The notes under the pieces: generated by a model
Databases searched by the model: none
Seen by the model: only the letters and a program-made list of their open reading frames with translations
Told to the model about the DNA's origin: nothing
NCBI RefSeq assembly: GCF_027913035.1
Contig: NZ_CP115775.1
Span: forward strand, 558,001-622,000
Length of the DNA stretch: 64,000 nt
Origin: Paracoccus albus
Lineage (GTDB): Bacteria; Pseudomonadota; Alphaproteobacteria; Rhodobacterales; Rhodobacteraceae
Direction: 5' to 3'
Part shown: in pieces, positions 35,835-44,371 of the stretch
Layout: every line of letters begins with the position of its first letter
Position numbering within the stretch: position 1 is the stretch's first letter
Position numbers and translations under genes: made by a program

Positions 35835-36905
35835 ATGGCAAACTTGCAAATCCAGAAGCTCAAGAAAGCCTACGGCTCTCTGCAGGTCATTCACGATATT
35901 GACGTCGATATCGACGATGGGGAATTCGTCGCCCTCGTCGGGCCATCGGGATGCGGTAAATCCACGCTGTTGCGGATGATCGCGGGGCTTGAGGATGTGA
36001 CCGGCGGTGCAATCATGCTGGATGACAGGCTGATCAACGAAGTTGCGCCCAAGGATCGCGATATTGCGATGGTCTTTCAAAGCTATGCCCTCTACCCGCA
36101 TATGACAGTCGAGCAGAACATGGGCTTTGCGCTGAAAATGGCGGGCGTAAGCGCCGAAGAGATCAAATCGCGCGTGGCCGAAGCAGCGGCAACGCTGAAC
36201 CTTACTGAATATCTCGACCGCTACCCCCGTCAGCTTTCGGGCGGCCAGCGTCAGCGTGTGGCGATGGGGCGTTCCATTGTTCGTAGCCCCTCCGTCTTCT
36301 TGTTCGACGAACCGCTGTCCAATCTGGATGCGAAGCTGCGCGTGCGGATGCGGACCGAGATCAAGGCCCTGCATCAACGCTTGGGCGCGACTTCGGTCTA
36401 TGTGACCCATGATCAGATCGAAGCGATGACCATGGCTGACAAGATCGTCGTCATGCGCTCGGGCCATATTGAGCAGGTGGGCGCGCCGCTTGAACTGTAT
36501 GACAACCCGGCCAATGTTTTCGTTGCCACCTTCATCGGCTCTCCGGCGATCAATCTGTTGAAGGGAAGCTTCGTTGCGGGGATCGATGGCTGGAATGTCG
36601 ATTTGGGGCATGGTGTGCTTGTTCCCGCACCAGCGGTCGCTGCGACGCAGGGACAGGCCGTCCTGTTCGGCATCCGGCCCGAGCATCTGGAAATCTCGGA
36701 TACGCCAGACGCGGTTGATTTCACCGTCGATGTGATCGAGCCGACGGGAAGCGAGACCATCATCACCGGGCGCATCGCAGGTCAAGAGGTGCAAATGACC
36801 CAACGCGAACGCGTGGATATGCGCCCCGGTCAGGTTCTGCGCGTGCGTCCTGCGGCTGGCCAAATCCGCCTGTTCGATGCCGAAACCGAGGTCCGATTGG
36901 CATGA
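35835..36905 (+). CDS. ABC transporter ATP-binding protein (UgpC/MsmK type)
   Basis: This 356-residue ATPase of the sugar CUT1 class carries Walker [14 protein letters not shown], the Q-loop [13 protein letters not shown], the signature [13 protein letters not shown], Walker [17 protein letters not shown] and switch His in [11 protein letters not shown]. The C-terminal part (residues about 240-356) is the regulatory TOBE/OB domain. It overlaps the amidase start by four bases, linking transport to the catabolic genes. Confidence 0.95.
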   Translation: MANLQIQKLKKAYGSLQVIHDIDVDIDDGEFVALVGPSGCGKSTLLRMIAGLEDVTGGAIMLDDRLINEVAPKDRDIAMVFQSYALYPHMTVEQNMGFALKMAGVSAEEIKSRVAEAAATLNLTEYLDRYPRQLSGGQRQRVAMGRSIVRSPSVFLFDEPLSNLDAKLRVRMRTEIKALHQRLGATSVYVTHDQIEAMTMADKIVVMRSGHIEQVGAPLELYDNPANVFVATFIGSPAINLLKGSFVAGIDGWNVDLGHGVLVPAPAVAATQGQAVLFGIRPEHLEISDTPDAVDFTVDVIEPTGSETIITGRIAGQEVQMTQRERVDMRPGQVLRVRPAAGQIRLFDAETEVRLA

Positions 36906-38335
36906 CGGCGACCGATATCTGCTGGATGGACGCCACCGAACTGGCCGAATGCATTCGTGCGAAGCGGCTGTCTCCGGTTGAGGTGACACAGGCTTTTATC
37001 CATCGGATCGAGGCCGTTAATCCCATCGTGAACGCCTATTGCATCCCGATGTTCGACATTGCGATGGAAAAGGCAAGGCGGGCCGAAGCAGCCCAGATGG
37101 CCGATGATTTCTGGGGCCCGCTGCATGGGGTCCCATATGCGATCAAGGATTCCGACGATTATGCAGGTCAGAAAACCACGCTGGGTTGTCTGGTCCATCA
37201 GAATCGTGTGGCAGTCGGGCATTCGCCAATTGTCGAACGAATGGAGGACGCAGGCGCGATCCCGCTGGGCAAGACGACCACGCCAGACATGGCCTGGATT
37301 GGCCTGACCTATTCAAAGCTTCATGGCGAGACCCGGAACCCCTGGGATCTGGGCCGCAATCCGGGCGGAAGCTCGGGCGGCTCGGCGGTGGCGGTGGCGG
37401 CCGGAATGGCGCCTTTGGCGACGGGCACGGATGGCGCTGGATCGGTTCGGATACCGGCCTCATTCTGCGGTGTTTTTGGGCTGAAGCCGTCGCATGGGCG
37501 CATCCCTTTGATGCTGCCGAACGTGAACCAGCATACACACTATGGCCCGCTGGCCCGCAATGTCCGCGATGCCGCATTGATGATGGATGTCTGCGCCGGA
37601 CCCGATCCGCGCGATCTGTATTCGTTGGAGGGGACACCACCCGGCTATCTCGACAATCTCGACAAACCTTTGACCGGCAAGCGCATCGCCTGGAGCGCTG
37701 ATCTCGGTTTCGTCACCCGGCTCGACCCAGAGATCCGCCAGATTTGTGAAAAGGCTATTTTGCGGTTTGAGGATCTGGGCGCGATTGTGGAGGAGGCGCG
37801 GCTCGACCTTTCCGGCACGATGGAGATCGCCAAGCGCAATTGGTCCGCGATCATGTCGGCGCTGGTGCTGAACGTCAACGCCGATCACGTGGAGGAGTTC
37901 GATCCGGCTCTGGTCGCTTGCGCCCGTCAGGCGCAGGCGCAGAGCGTGGGCGCCTTCCTGCACGACAAGATCCGCATGTTCCCTATCTATCAGCGGCTGG
38001 TCGGCTATTTCGAGATCTATGACCTGATCTTGACACCGACCGTTGCGTGCCTTCCGCTGAAGAATGGGCAGATTGTGCCGGAGAGCTATCCGCAGACTGA
38101 GTGGGACTGGATGGAATGGGCGCCCTACAGTTCACCCTTCAATCTATTCCACAGCCCGGCAGCTTCGATTCATGCGGGATTCTCGAAAAGCGGTTTGCCG
38201 GTTGGATTGCAGATCGTCGGTCCGCGATTTGGTGATTTACAGGTCTTGCAGGCGTCGCATCAGTTCGAACGCGCGTTCAACCCAACTTTCACCAGGCCGC
38301 AGCTTGCGGCGGCCGAACCTGCGGCCGCGATCTGA
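36902..38335 (+). CDS. Amidase (amidase signature family)
   Basis: This 477-residue amide hydrolase carries the Ser-Ser-Lys triad region: [16 protein letters not shown] supplies Lys near residue 81, and [17 protein letters not shown] supplies the two serines. [26 protein letters not shown] completes the amidase signature. The C-terminal SFSK-like end includes [19 protein letters not shown]. It is translationally coupled to the sugar importer ATPase, unusual for a carbohydrate operon, so the substrate may be an acylated amino sugar, an amide or a carbamoyl ester. The actual substrate is unknown. Confidence 0.9.
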   Translation: MTATDICWMDATELAECIRAKRLSPVEVTQAFIHRIEAVNPIVNAYCIPMFDIAMEKARRAEAAQMADDFWGPLHGVPYAIKDSDDYAGQKTTLGCLVHQNRVAVGHSPIVERMEDAGAIPLGKTTTPDMAWIGLTYSKLHGETRNPWDLGRNPGGSSGGSAVAVAAGMAPLATGTDGAGSVRIPASFCGVFGLKPSHGRIPLMLPNVNQHTHYGPLARNVRDAALMMDVCAGPDPRDLYSLEGTPPGYLDNLDKPLTGKRIAWSADLGFVTRLDPEIRQICEKAILRFEDLGAIVEEARLDLSGTMEIAKRNWSAIMSALVLNVNADHVEEFDPALVACARQAQAQSVGAFLHDKIRMFPIYQRLVGYFEIYDLILTPTVACLPLKNGQIVPESYPQTEWDWMEWAPYSSPFNLFHSPAASIHAGFSKSGLPVGLQIVGPRFGDLQVLQASHQFERAFNPTFTRPQLAAAEPAAAI

Positions 38336-38366
38336 CGACCGGTCAACCATTGGAAGCGATCAAGAT

Positions 38367-39878
38367 ATGTCTGACTATGTAATTGGCATCGATATCGGCA
38401 CCACCTCGACGATTGGTATTCTGATCGAATTGCCCGACCGTGTTCTGGCGCAGGCAAGCCGCCCAGCCACCCTGTCCTCACCCCGGCAAGGATGGGCAGA
38501 GGAAGACCCCGAAGAGTGGTGGCAAAACACCTGCCAGATCATTCCCGAACTGCTGGATACGGCCGGCGTCGCTGCAAGCGATGTCCGGGGCATCGGGGTG
38601 GCTGGAATGCTTCCCGCCGTAATCTTGCTGGATGAGGCAGGCGTTGTCCTGAGACCGTCGATCCAGCAAAGCGACGGGCGTTCGGGTGCCGAGGTCGCAG
38701 AAGTGGCTGCCGAGGTTGACGCGGCAGAATTTCTGGCCCGCGCGGGCAATGGTATCAATCAGCAGCTTCTGGCGACCAAGCTGCGATGGATCGAAAAGAA
38801 TGAACCCGGTGTCTTCGCCCGTATCGCCACCGTGATGGGTTCTTACGACTATATCAACTTCCGGCTTACCGGCGAAAAGGCGGTCGAACAGAATTGGGCG
38901 CTTGAAGCAGGTTTTGTGAATCTCAGCACAAATGAGCTGGACGGGGATCTGATCGCAATTGCGCACATTCCGTGCGATGCCATTCCCGTCAAGCGCGCCT
39001 CGCACGAGGTGATGGGCCATGTCAGCGAAGCGGCGGCGCAGGCTACCGGCCTGCCCGCGGGAATTCCGGTGATCGGCGGTGCGGCCGATCACATCGCCTC
39101 GGGCTATGCCGCCGGGGTCACCCAACCCGGGGATGTGCTGCTGAAATTCGGCGGTGCGGCTGATATTCTGGTTGCAAGCAAGACACCCCAGCCCGATGCC
39201 CGGATGTTTCTGGACTATCACCTTGTGCCGGGCATGTTCATGCCGAATGGCTGCATGGCCTCGGGCGGCTCTGCGCTGAACTGGTTCGCGGCCAAGCTGG
39301 CGCAGGGCGAGGCAGCGGCGGCCGATGCGGCCGGGATCTCGTTGCATCAACATCTGGACAAGATTGCGGGCGAAACGCCTGCGGGCGCGGACGGCGTGCA
39401 GATCATCCCTTATTTTCTTGGCGAGAAAACACCGATTCACGATGCACAGGCGCGTGGTGTGATACATGGCCTGTCACTTAACCACGATCTGCGTCACATA
39501 TGGCGTGCCCTGCTGGAGGGCTTTGCCTATGCCTTCCGCCACCATGTCGAAGTCTTCCGGGAAATGGGACATCCTTCGACCCGGTTCCTTGCCTCGGACG
39601 GTGGTTCGAAATCGCGATTCTGGATGCAGATTTGCGCCGATGTGCTGCAACAGCCGGTGCAACTTCTCCACGGTCATCCGGGCTCTTGCCTCGGCGCGGC
39701 TTATATGGCCGCGGTCGGTGCCGGGTTGACGGACAATTTCGCAGGCGTGGCAAAGTTCATCAGCCAGGGCGAGACAATCGATCCTGACCAGGCAAATGCT
39801 GCCGTTTATGACGATGGCTATCGCCGTTTCCGGTCTACCTATGATGCGATGGTCGCAGCAAGAGAGAGGAGCGTATGA
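38367..39878 (+). CDS. FGGY-family carbohydrate kinase
   Basis: This 503-residue kinase of the FGGY family phosphorylates sugars or polyols with ATP. The start at ATG 38367 gives MSDYVIGIDIGTTSTIGILI, with the phosphate-1 motif near the N-terminus. PSIQQSDGRSGAEVAEV resembles the substrate loop, and ADHIASGYAAGVTQPGDVLL and ASDGGSKSRFWMQICADVLQ are phosphate-2 and adenosine segments. The frame continues upstream to 38064 but overlaps the amidase. It resembles xylulokinase in layout, but sugar specificity cannot be read. It overlaps the HAD gene by four bases. Confidence 0.9.
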   Translation: MSDYVIGIDIGTTSTIGILIELPDRVLAQASRPATLSSPRQGWAEEDPEEWWQNTCQIIPELLDTAGVAASDVRGIGVAGMLPAVILLDEAGVVLRPSIQQSDGRSGAEVAEVAAEVDAAEFLARAGNGINQQLLATKLRWIEKNEPGVFARIATVMGSYDYINFRLTGEKAVEQNWALEAGFVNLSTNELDGDLIAIAHIPCDAIPVKRASHEVMGHVSEAAAQATGLPAGIPVIGGAADHIASGYAAGVTQPGDVLLKFGGAADILVASKTPQPDARMFLDYHLVPGMFMPNGCMASGGSALNWFAAKLAQGEAAAADAAGISLHQHLDKIAGETPAGADGVQIIPYFLGEKTPIHDAQARGVIHGLSLNHDLRHIWRALLEGFAYAFRHHVEVFREMGHPSTRFLASDGGSKSRFWMQICADVLQQPVQLLHGHPGSCLGAAYMAAVGAGLTDNFAGVAKFISQGETIDPDQANAAVYDDGYRRFRSTYDAMVAARERSV

Positions 39879-40531
39879 ACATTCGTGCGATTATCTGGGA
39901 TATCGATGGCACGCTTGTCGATAGCGAGCCCCTGCACCTGCGCGCGCTTTTGCATGTTTGCGAACACCATGGCGCAGATATCTCTGATTTGCCGGACGAC
40001 CATTTCGTCGGAGTAAACGTCAACGACGTCTGGACCGCACTGTCCAATCGCTTTCCCGCCGGTCTGACGATGGCCGATTGGCTGGATCAGCTGAACGGCT
40101 ATTACATTGATCACGCGTCGCGACTTGCGCCCATCAAGAATGCTGTCCAGGCTGTTCGGCAACTGCATGCTATGGGCATTCGGCAGGGTGCTGCGTCAAA
40201 TTCGAACCGCCGCGTGGTCGATGCCAATCTGCGCGCCCTGGGCCTGTCCGACATTATTGAGCTTTCGGTCAGCCTTGACGATGTAACGCGCGGAAAGCCC
40301 GATCCTCAGCCCTATCTTCGCGCCCTTGATCGCATGGGGTTGGATGTGGATCGAACCTGCGCAGTCGAGGATAGTGCTACAGGCGTCGCAAGTGCGCGGC
40401 GGGCAGGTATGCGGGTGATAGCCTTGGGCGACAGCCAGCTAAACGCGCGGTATCACGTTCAGAACCTCGCTCAACTTCCGGATTTAGTAATCAAACTGTC
40501 TCATGAATGCACATTTTCCACGAATTCTTGA
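39875..40531 (+). CDS. HAD-family phosphatase
   Basis: This 218-residue haloacid dehalogenase-type phosphatase or phosphoglucomutase-like enzyme has D9 and D11 in WDIDGTLVDSEPLH. The motif-II threonine/serine region GAASNSNRRVVDANL, the motif-III lysine in RGKPDPQPYLRAL and the metal-binding AVEDSATGVASARRAGM are all present. Its cap is helical (subclass I). It probably dephosphorylates a sugar-phosphate intermediate. The ATG overlaps the kinase stop by four bases. Confidence 0.9.
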   Translation: MNIRAIIWDIDGTLVDSEPLHLRALLHVCEHHGADISDLPDDHFVGVNVNDVWTALSNRFPAGLTMADWLDQLNGYYIDHASRLAPIKNAVQAVRQLHAMGIRQGAASNSNRRVVDANLRALGLSDIIELSVSLDDVTRGKPDPQPYLRALDRMGLDVDRTCAVEDSATGVASARRAGMRVIALGDSQLNARYHVQNLAQLPDLVIKLSHECTFSTNS

Positions 40532-40609
40532 TCGATTTTATCACGTCCGATTGTCTTCTGCGCCAAACTGTCAGAGTTTGATCGGGTAGGCTGAGCGGAC
40601 GATTTTGAA

Positions 40610-41410
40610 ATGAATTCTAGTGTTGGAAGAAAATTACCGGCCACCCTCAGGCGCAAAGAGATATTGTCCGCGCTTGAGCGTGATGGCCATGTAACCATCG
40701 TCGATATTGCAGAAAAGCTGCGGGTTTCAGATATGACCGTGCGCCGCGATCTGGAAATGCTGGCGGAAGAAGACCTGCTGGTGCGAACCCATGGCGGCGC
40801 GCATCTGCCAGAGATTTTTCAGGAGCGGCCCCTTGACCGGAACGAACCAAGCGCCGCCACCCGCGCAAGCATAAACCGTGCTGAGAAGCAGCTGATCGCG
40901 GCCAGGGCCTTGCGCCTGATCGAGCCGCAGACCACCGTCGCGCTGGACATTGGCACGACTATGCAAGAACTGGCGGCCGTGCTGGACGATTCTTCCGTCA
41001 GGGTCGTCTCAACTTCGTTGCGGGTTCAGCAGAAACTGGCCGAACGTCAGATGACGGTTTTTGTCCCCTGTGGAAGGCTTGGCGGTCCAGAGCCTTCGAT
41101 CAGTGGCGCGCAGACGATCTCTTACTTGCAGAATTTCCATTTCGATGCCGTATTTCTGGGGGTTGCCGGCATCACTCTTGATGGGACCTTCGACTACTCG
41201 ATCGAAGATGCCGAAATCAAGAAGGCACTGATCCAGCGTTCGCCGAAAAGGATCTTGCTGGCAGACAGTTCGAAATTCGGCGCGGTTTCTGCCGTGCGCG
41301 TCACAGGTTTCGAGGTGATCGACATGCTGGTCACAGATGCAGACCCGCCCGGCCCGCTGAAGACCCGGCTAGAGGCCGCGGGGACGCAAATCGTGATCGC
41401 GTCGGCCTGA
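40610..41410 (+). CDS. DeoR-family transcriptional regulator (sugar regulon)
   Basis: This 266-residue repressor has the winged helix-turn-helix EILSALERDGHVTIVDIAEK, LRVSDMTVRRDLEMLAEEDL and VRTHGGAHLP, followed by the DeoRC sensor domain with TTVALDIGTTMQELAAVL and KRILLADSSKFGAVS. Such proteins usually sense a sugar phosphate. The gene lies between the kinase/HAD pair and the SDR. The spaced AAACA-N7-ACAAA motif in front of the SDR, the BtpA/SgcQ gene and the second importer makes this protein the natural candidate to bind it. Confidence 0.92.
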   Translation: MNSSVGRKLPATLRRKEILSALERDGHVTIVDIAEKLRVSDMTVRRDLEMLAEEDLLVRTHGGAHLPEIFQERPLDRNEPSAATRASINRAEKQLIAARALRLIEPQTTVALDIGTTMQELAAVLDDSSVRVVSTSLRVQQKLAERQMTVFVPCGRLGGPEPSISGAQTISYLQNFHFDAVFLGVAGITLDGTFDYSIEDAEIKKALIQRSPKRILLADSSKFGAVSAVRVTGFEVIDMLVTDADPPGPLKTRLEAAGTQIVIASA

Positions 41411-41427
41411 TATCGCGCGCCTAAAAA

Positions 41428-41447
41428 GTAAACAAAATTGAACAAAT
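41428..41447 (+). promoter_or_regulatory. Candidate DeoR operator, motif AAACA-N7-ACAAA (copy 2)
   Basis: GTAAACAAAATTGAACAAAT lies 17 bp past the DeoR stop and 54 bp before the SDR start. It agrees with the copies at 32356-32375 (minus strand) and 43054-43073 in both half-motifs and the spacing. Confidence 0.5.
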
Positions 41448-41501
41448 TAAGTTGTATTGAGGGTTTTTTTGTGTAATTATGTTGAAAACATAGGGACACA
41501 C

Positions 41502-42263
41502 ATGACAAAAACAGTCTTGATCACCGGTGCCGCCAATGGAATTGGCCTCGCCTCTGCCCGCGCATTTGCTGCAAGCGGTTACAACCTTGTGCTGACCGAC
41601 CTCAACGAAGAGCTTTGCCGTGAACGCGCGGCAGAGATTGATGCTGATGCAATTACGCTTTGTGTCGATGTCCGGGACAAGGCCAGCATTCTGGCGGCAT
41701 TTGACGCGGGCGGTGCGAAGTTCGGCGGAATTGATAAGGTACACGCAAATGCCGGCGTTTCGTCGATGAAGCCGGCGCTGGACTTGTCCGAAGAGGATTG
41801 GGATTTCAATTTCGATATCAATGCGAAAGGCGTGTTTCTGACCAATCAGGTCGCTGTGGGCCATTTCCTTGACCGCGGACTTAAGGGCGTCATCGTGAAT
41901 ACGGCCTCGCTTGCAGCCAAGGTCGGGGCCCCCTTGCTGGCGCATTACTCCGCGTCGAAATTTGCGGTGATCGGCTGGACACAGGCATTGGCGCGTGAAC
42001 ATGCAAAGGACGGTATCCGCGTAAACGCGGTCTGCCCCGGTTTCGTGCGCACCCCGATGCAGGATCGTGAGATCGAATGGGAGGCAAGCCTGCTTGGCAC
42101 GACGCCGGACAAGGTGCTGCAATCTTATATCGATCAGACGCCCCTTGGCCGGCTGGAGACGCCGGAGGATGTGGCCGACGTCGTGGTCTTCCTTGCTTCC
42201 GATGGCGCAAGGTTTATGACCGGCCAGGGCGTCAATGTCACGGGCGGCGTCTATATGACCTGA
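41502..42263 (+). CDS. Short-chain dehydrogenase/reductase
   Basis: This 253-residue NAD(P)-dependent oxidoreductase has the TGAANGIG cofactor motif (residues 8-15), HANAG near residue 81, and catalytic N107, S136, Y149 and K153 (TASLAAK, HYSASKFAVIG). Start ATG 41502 has TAGGGA upstream, and the frame from 41457 has none. In sugar operons, SDR enzymes oxidise polyols or reduce keto sugars. Acidic D33 at the end of the second strand (LVLTDL) suggests NAD rather than NADP. Confidence 0.93.
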   Translation: MTKTVLITGAANGIGLASARAFAASGYNLVLTDLNEELCRERAAEIDADAITLCVDVRDKASILAAFDAGGAKFGGIDKVHANAGVSSMKPALDLSEEDWDFNFDINAKGVFLTNQVAVGHFLDRGLKGVIVNTASLAAKVGAPLLAHYSASKFAVIGWTQALAREHAKDGIRVNAVCPGFVRTPMQDREIEWEASLLGTTPDKVLQSYIDQTPLGRLETPEDVADVVVFLASDGARFMTGQGVNVTGGVYMT

Positions 42264-42317
42264 TATTGGCGATCGCCGCACGAAGTGATCGGCGCGGGCA
42301 AGTCTCTGGAATTACTG

Positions 42318-43028
42318 ATGAATCAAATATCTGCACGGGACGCGCCGCGCGATGCGTTCCCTGGCAACTTAATTTTCAAAGAGTTCAGCGCAGCTGAAAT
42401 AGGCGCCATTGCGCATCTCTATCGCGGTGAGGTTTACCGCAGCACCATTTGGCGCAGCCGACTTGATATGACGACAAATTGGACAGTTGTTCTGACAGGC
42501 GTTTCGCTCACGGTTGTTTTCGGTTCTGTCAGTGCCTCTCCGCTGCCGCTGATTCTTGTCGGGCCGCTTGTCGCTGTATTTCTTCTGCTGGAAGCGCGAC
42601 GTTATCGCTATTTCAACGTTTGGCGGGCGCGGGCCAGATTGCTTGAGACTGACTTCTATGCGCCCATGCTGCGCGGCAAACAGGGGCGGATGGATGGTCG
42701 CTGGAACGTGCTGCTTGCAGCGGATTACGACACCCCACGCTTCCATATCAGCTATCTGCGTGCGGTCGGGCGAAGGTTACGCAAGAATTATATCTGGGTG
42801 TTCCTGATGCAGGCGCTGACCTATTCGGGTAAGATTTTCATACATCCGACCCCGGCCATGTCGATGTCCGACATCTTTGAGCATGCACGCATCGGCCCGG
42901 TGTCTGGGCAGGTGGTTATAATGGCGGGCGTTGCATTCCATGCATTTTGGGTCGCCCTAGCGGCGGTTACATATCTCATGGAACGCCGGGTCCGCAGGCG
43001 GCAGCAGACATTGATTACAATATCCTGA
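42318..43028 (+). CDS. DUF2270 membrane protein
   Basis: This roughly 236-residue protein matches the DUF2270 family, with the characteristic LYRGEVYRSTIWRSRLDMTTNW near the N-terminus and membrane segments at about residues 60-100 (VVLTGVSLTVVFGSV and LPLILVGPLVAVFLL), 155-175 and 200-225. RRYRYFNVWRARARLLETDF is the conserved cytosolic stretch. Function is not known. Start 42318 is preferred over GTG 42285 because GGA lies eight bases upstream. It sits between the SDR and the second importer, and I see no obvious link to sugar use. Confidence 0.8.
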   Translation: MNQISARDAPRDAFPGNLIFKEFSAAEIGAIAHLYRGEVYRSTIWRSRLDMTTNWTVVLTGVSLTVVFGSVSASPLPLILVGPLVAVFLLLEARRYRYFNVWRARARLLETDFYAPMLRGKQGRMDGRWNVLLAADYDTPRFHISYLRAVGRRLRKNYIWVFLMQALTYSGKIFIHPTPAMSMSDIFEHARIGPVSGQVVIMAGVAFHAFWVALAAVTYLMERRVRRRQQTLITIS

Positions 43029-43053
43029 TTGTGACGCCTGGAGCGCAACAAAA

Positions 43054-43073
43054 GCAAACAAACAGACACAAAT
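43054..43073 (+). promoter_or_regulatory. Candidate DeoR operator, motif AAACA-N7-ACAAA (copy 3)
   Basis: GCAAACAAACAGACACAAAT lies 94 bp before the second importer's binding-protein start. Both halves and the 7-base spacing match the copies at 32356-32375 and 41428-41447. The 11-mer GTTCATATATG (43086-43096) sits directly downstream. Confidence 0.5.
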
Positions 43074-43085
43074 ATGTTTGCTTAT

Positions 43086-43096
43086 GTTCATATATG
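43086..43096 (+). promoter_or_regulatory. Shared 11-mer upstream of second importer
   Basis: GTTCATATATG is identical to 32443-32453, in front of the sugar importer. It may be part of a common promoter; the copies are 13 bp or more away from the AAACA-N7-ACAAA repeat. Confidence 0.3.
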
Positions 43097-43166
43097 TGTT
43101 AACAGGTTCAAACAGTCGCGTTTGGACGACGGTATATGCTGCGCGGCGCTATCTGAGGAGGGAAAT

Positions 43167-44303
43167 ATGAATACCAAGCACGCATCGCTTGCCACAAGAA
43201 GGGTCGCCCTGGGCATTCTCGGCGCGGCCAGTGTGGCCCTTGCAATGGGCAGCGCTGCTTTCGCGCAGGATCTCAAAGGTGAGGGTGAGGTCGTGGTGGC
43301 ACATTGGGGCGGCATCGACGGTGCCGCGGTCGAATCGCTGCTGCCGCGCTTCACGGAAGAAACAGGTATCGATGTCGTCGGCGTTGAGGTGGGCGACGCC
43401 GACTATGGTCCCAAACTTGTTCTTCAGCAGCGCACCGGCAATGCCGAATGGGACGTGGCACTTGGTATGTTGGTCGATCATTTCAGCGCCGTAGATCAGG
43501 ACGGAATGTTCGCCGGACTGGACACATCGAAATGGGATCCCGACGTCGTAAGCGCCTATATGGATGCCGGGCTGATGGGTGAAAACTGGGCGGCGGGTCC
43601 GTCCGAAGGTCTTTGGCTGCTTTACGGTCCGGCGCTTGACGATAATCCCCCGACGTCTTGGGCGGACTTCTTCGATCTGGAAAAATACCCCGGCAATCGC
43701 GCGATGTCTGCCGGCGGCGCAGGGATATTGGCCAATCTTCAGTACGCATTGATCGCCGATGGCGTGTCGCCGGATGAGCTTTATCCGCTAGACGTGGACC
43801 GCGCCCTCGCCAAGTTATCGACGATCCGCGACAACCTCGTGCTGTGGGAGGCGTCGCCGAAGGGGATCGAGGCGCTCGTCGCGGGTGATGTGGTCATGGA
43901 TTGGGCTTTCGGCCCTTCTGTTTTCCGCGCCTTAGATGCAGACCAACCCGTTCGTCTGGCAATAGAAGGGCTTCAAACGGCGGTTGACCGGACGCGCGAT
44001 GCCGTGCTGGCCAACGGGGCCAATCAGGAAAACGCGCAAATTTTCCTGACCTGGTGGAAGCAGCCCGAGATTCAGGCAGCCTATGCCGAGGCGACCAAAG
44101 GTGGCTTGATAGTGCCAATCGACGCGGTCATCGAAAAGGTCGATCCTGCGCTTCAGGACAGTCTGCCATTCTCGTCCCAATATGGCGACGACGCATTCTT
44201 CTTCCTCGATGATCCTTGGTATAACGAAATAGACCCGGATACCGGAAAGACCAACCTGGACGGCGTGATCGCCGCATTCACTGCCTGGCGGATCGGCCTT
44301 TAA
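43167..44303 (+). CDS. ABC transporter substrate-binding protein, polyamine/iron type (PotD-like)
   Basis: This roughly 378-residue periplasmic binding protein begins at ATG 43167 after GAGGAGGGAAAT; the earlier in-frame ATG 43074 is inside the operator region. The signal peptide RRVALGILGAASVALAMGSAAFAQ is Tat-like. The mature part starts GEVVVAHWGGIDGAAVE, shared by PotD/FbpA-type proteins. The ligand is unclear; polyamine, ferric ion or an organic acid are possible, and the nearby sugar operon suggests a sugar-related solute. A hairpin follows. Confidence 0.85.
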   Translation: MNTKHASLATRRVALGILGAASVALAMGSAAFAQDLKGEGEVVVAHWGGIDGAAVESLLPRFTEETGIDVVGVEVGDADYGPKLVLQQRTGNAEWDVALGMLVDHFSAVDQDGMFAGLDTSKWDPDVVSAYMDAGLMGENWAAGPSEGLWLLYGPALDDNPPTSWADFFDLEKYPGNRAMSAGGAGILANLQYALIADGVSPDELYPLDVDRALAKLSTIRDNLVLWEASPKGIEALVAGDVVMDWAFGPSVFRALDADQPVRLAIEGLQTAVDRTRDAVLANGANQENAQIFLTWWKQPEIQAAYAEATKGGLIVPIDAVIEKVDPALQDSLPFSSQYGDDAFFFLDDPWYNEIDPDTGKTNLDGVIAAFTAWRIGL

Positions 44304-44314
44304 GTACTGCGTTC

Positions 44315-44342
44315 AGCAAGGGGCGCAGTGTCGCCCCTTGCT
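44315..44342 (+). terminator. Hairpin after second binding protein
   Basis: AGCAAGGGGCG (44315-44325) pairs with CGCCCCTTGCT (44332-44342) around a 6-base loop. No strong T-tract follows. It sits between the binding protein and permease genes, as does the hairpin at 33936-33963, so both operons may use it to lower permease expression. Confidence 0.6.
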
Positions 44343-44371
44343 AAGAATTTTCAAGAATTCGCAGGTGTCAG

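Noticed and set aside
34356..36989. 877-codon open frame on the minus strand across the sugar importer genes
   Set aside because: It lies opposite two permeases and an ATPase with clear family motifs; its translation is histidine/arginine-rich with no domain, typical of an antisense shadow in GC-rich DNA.
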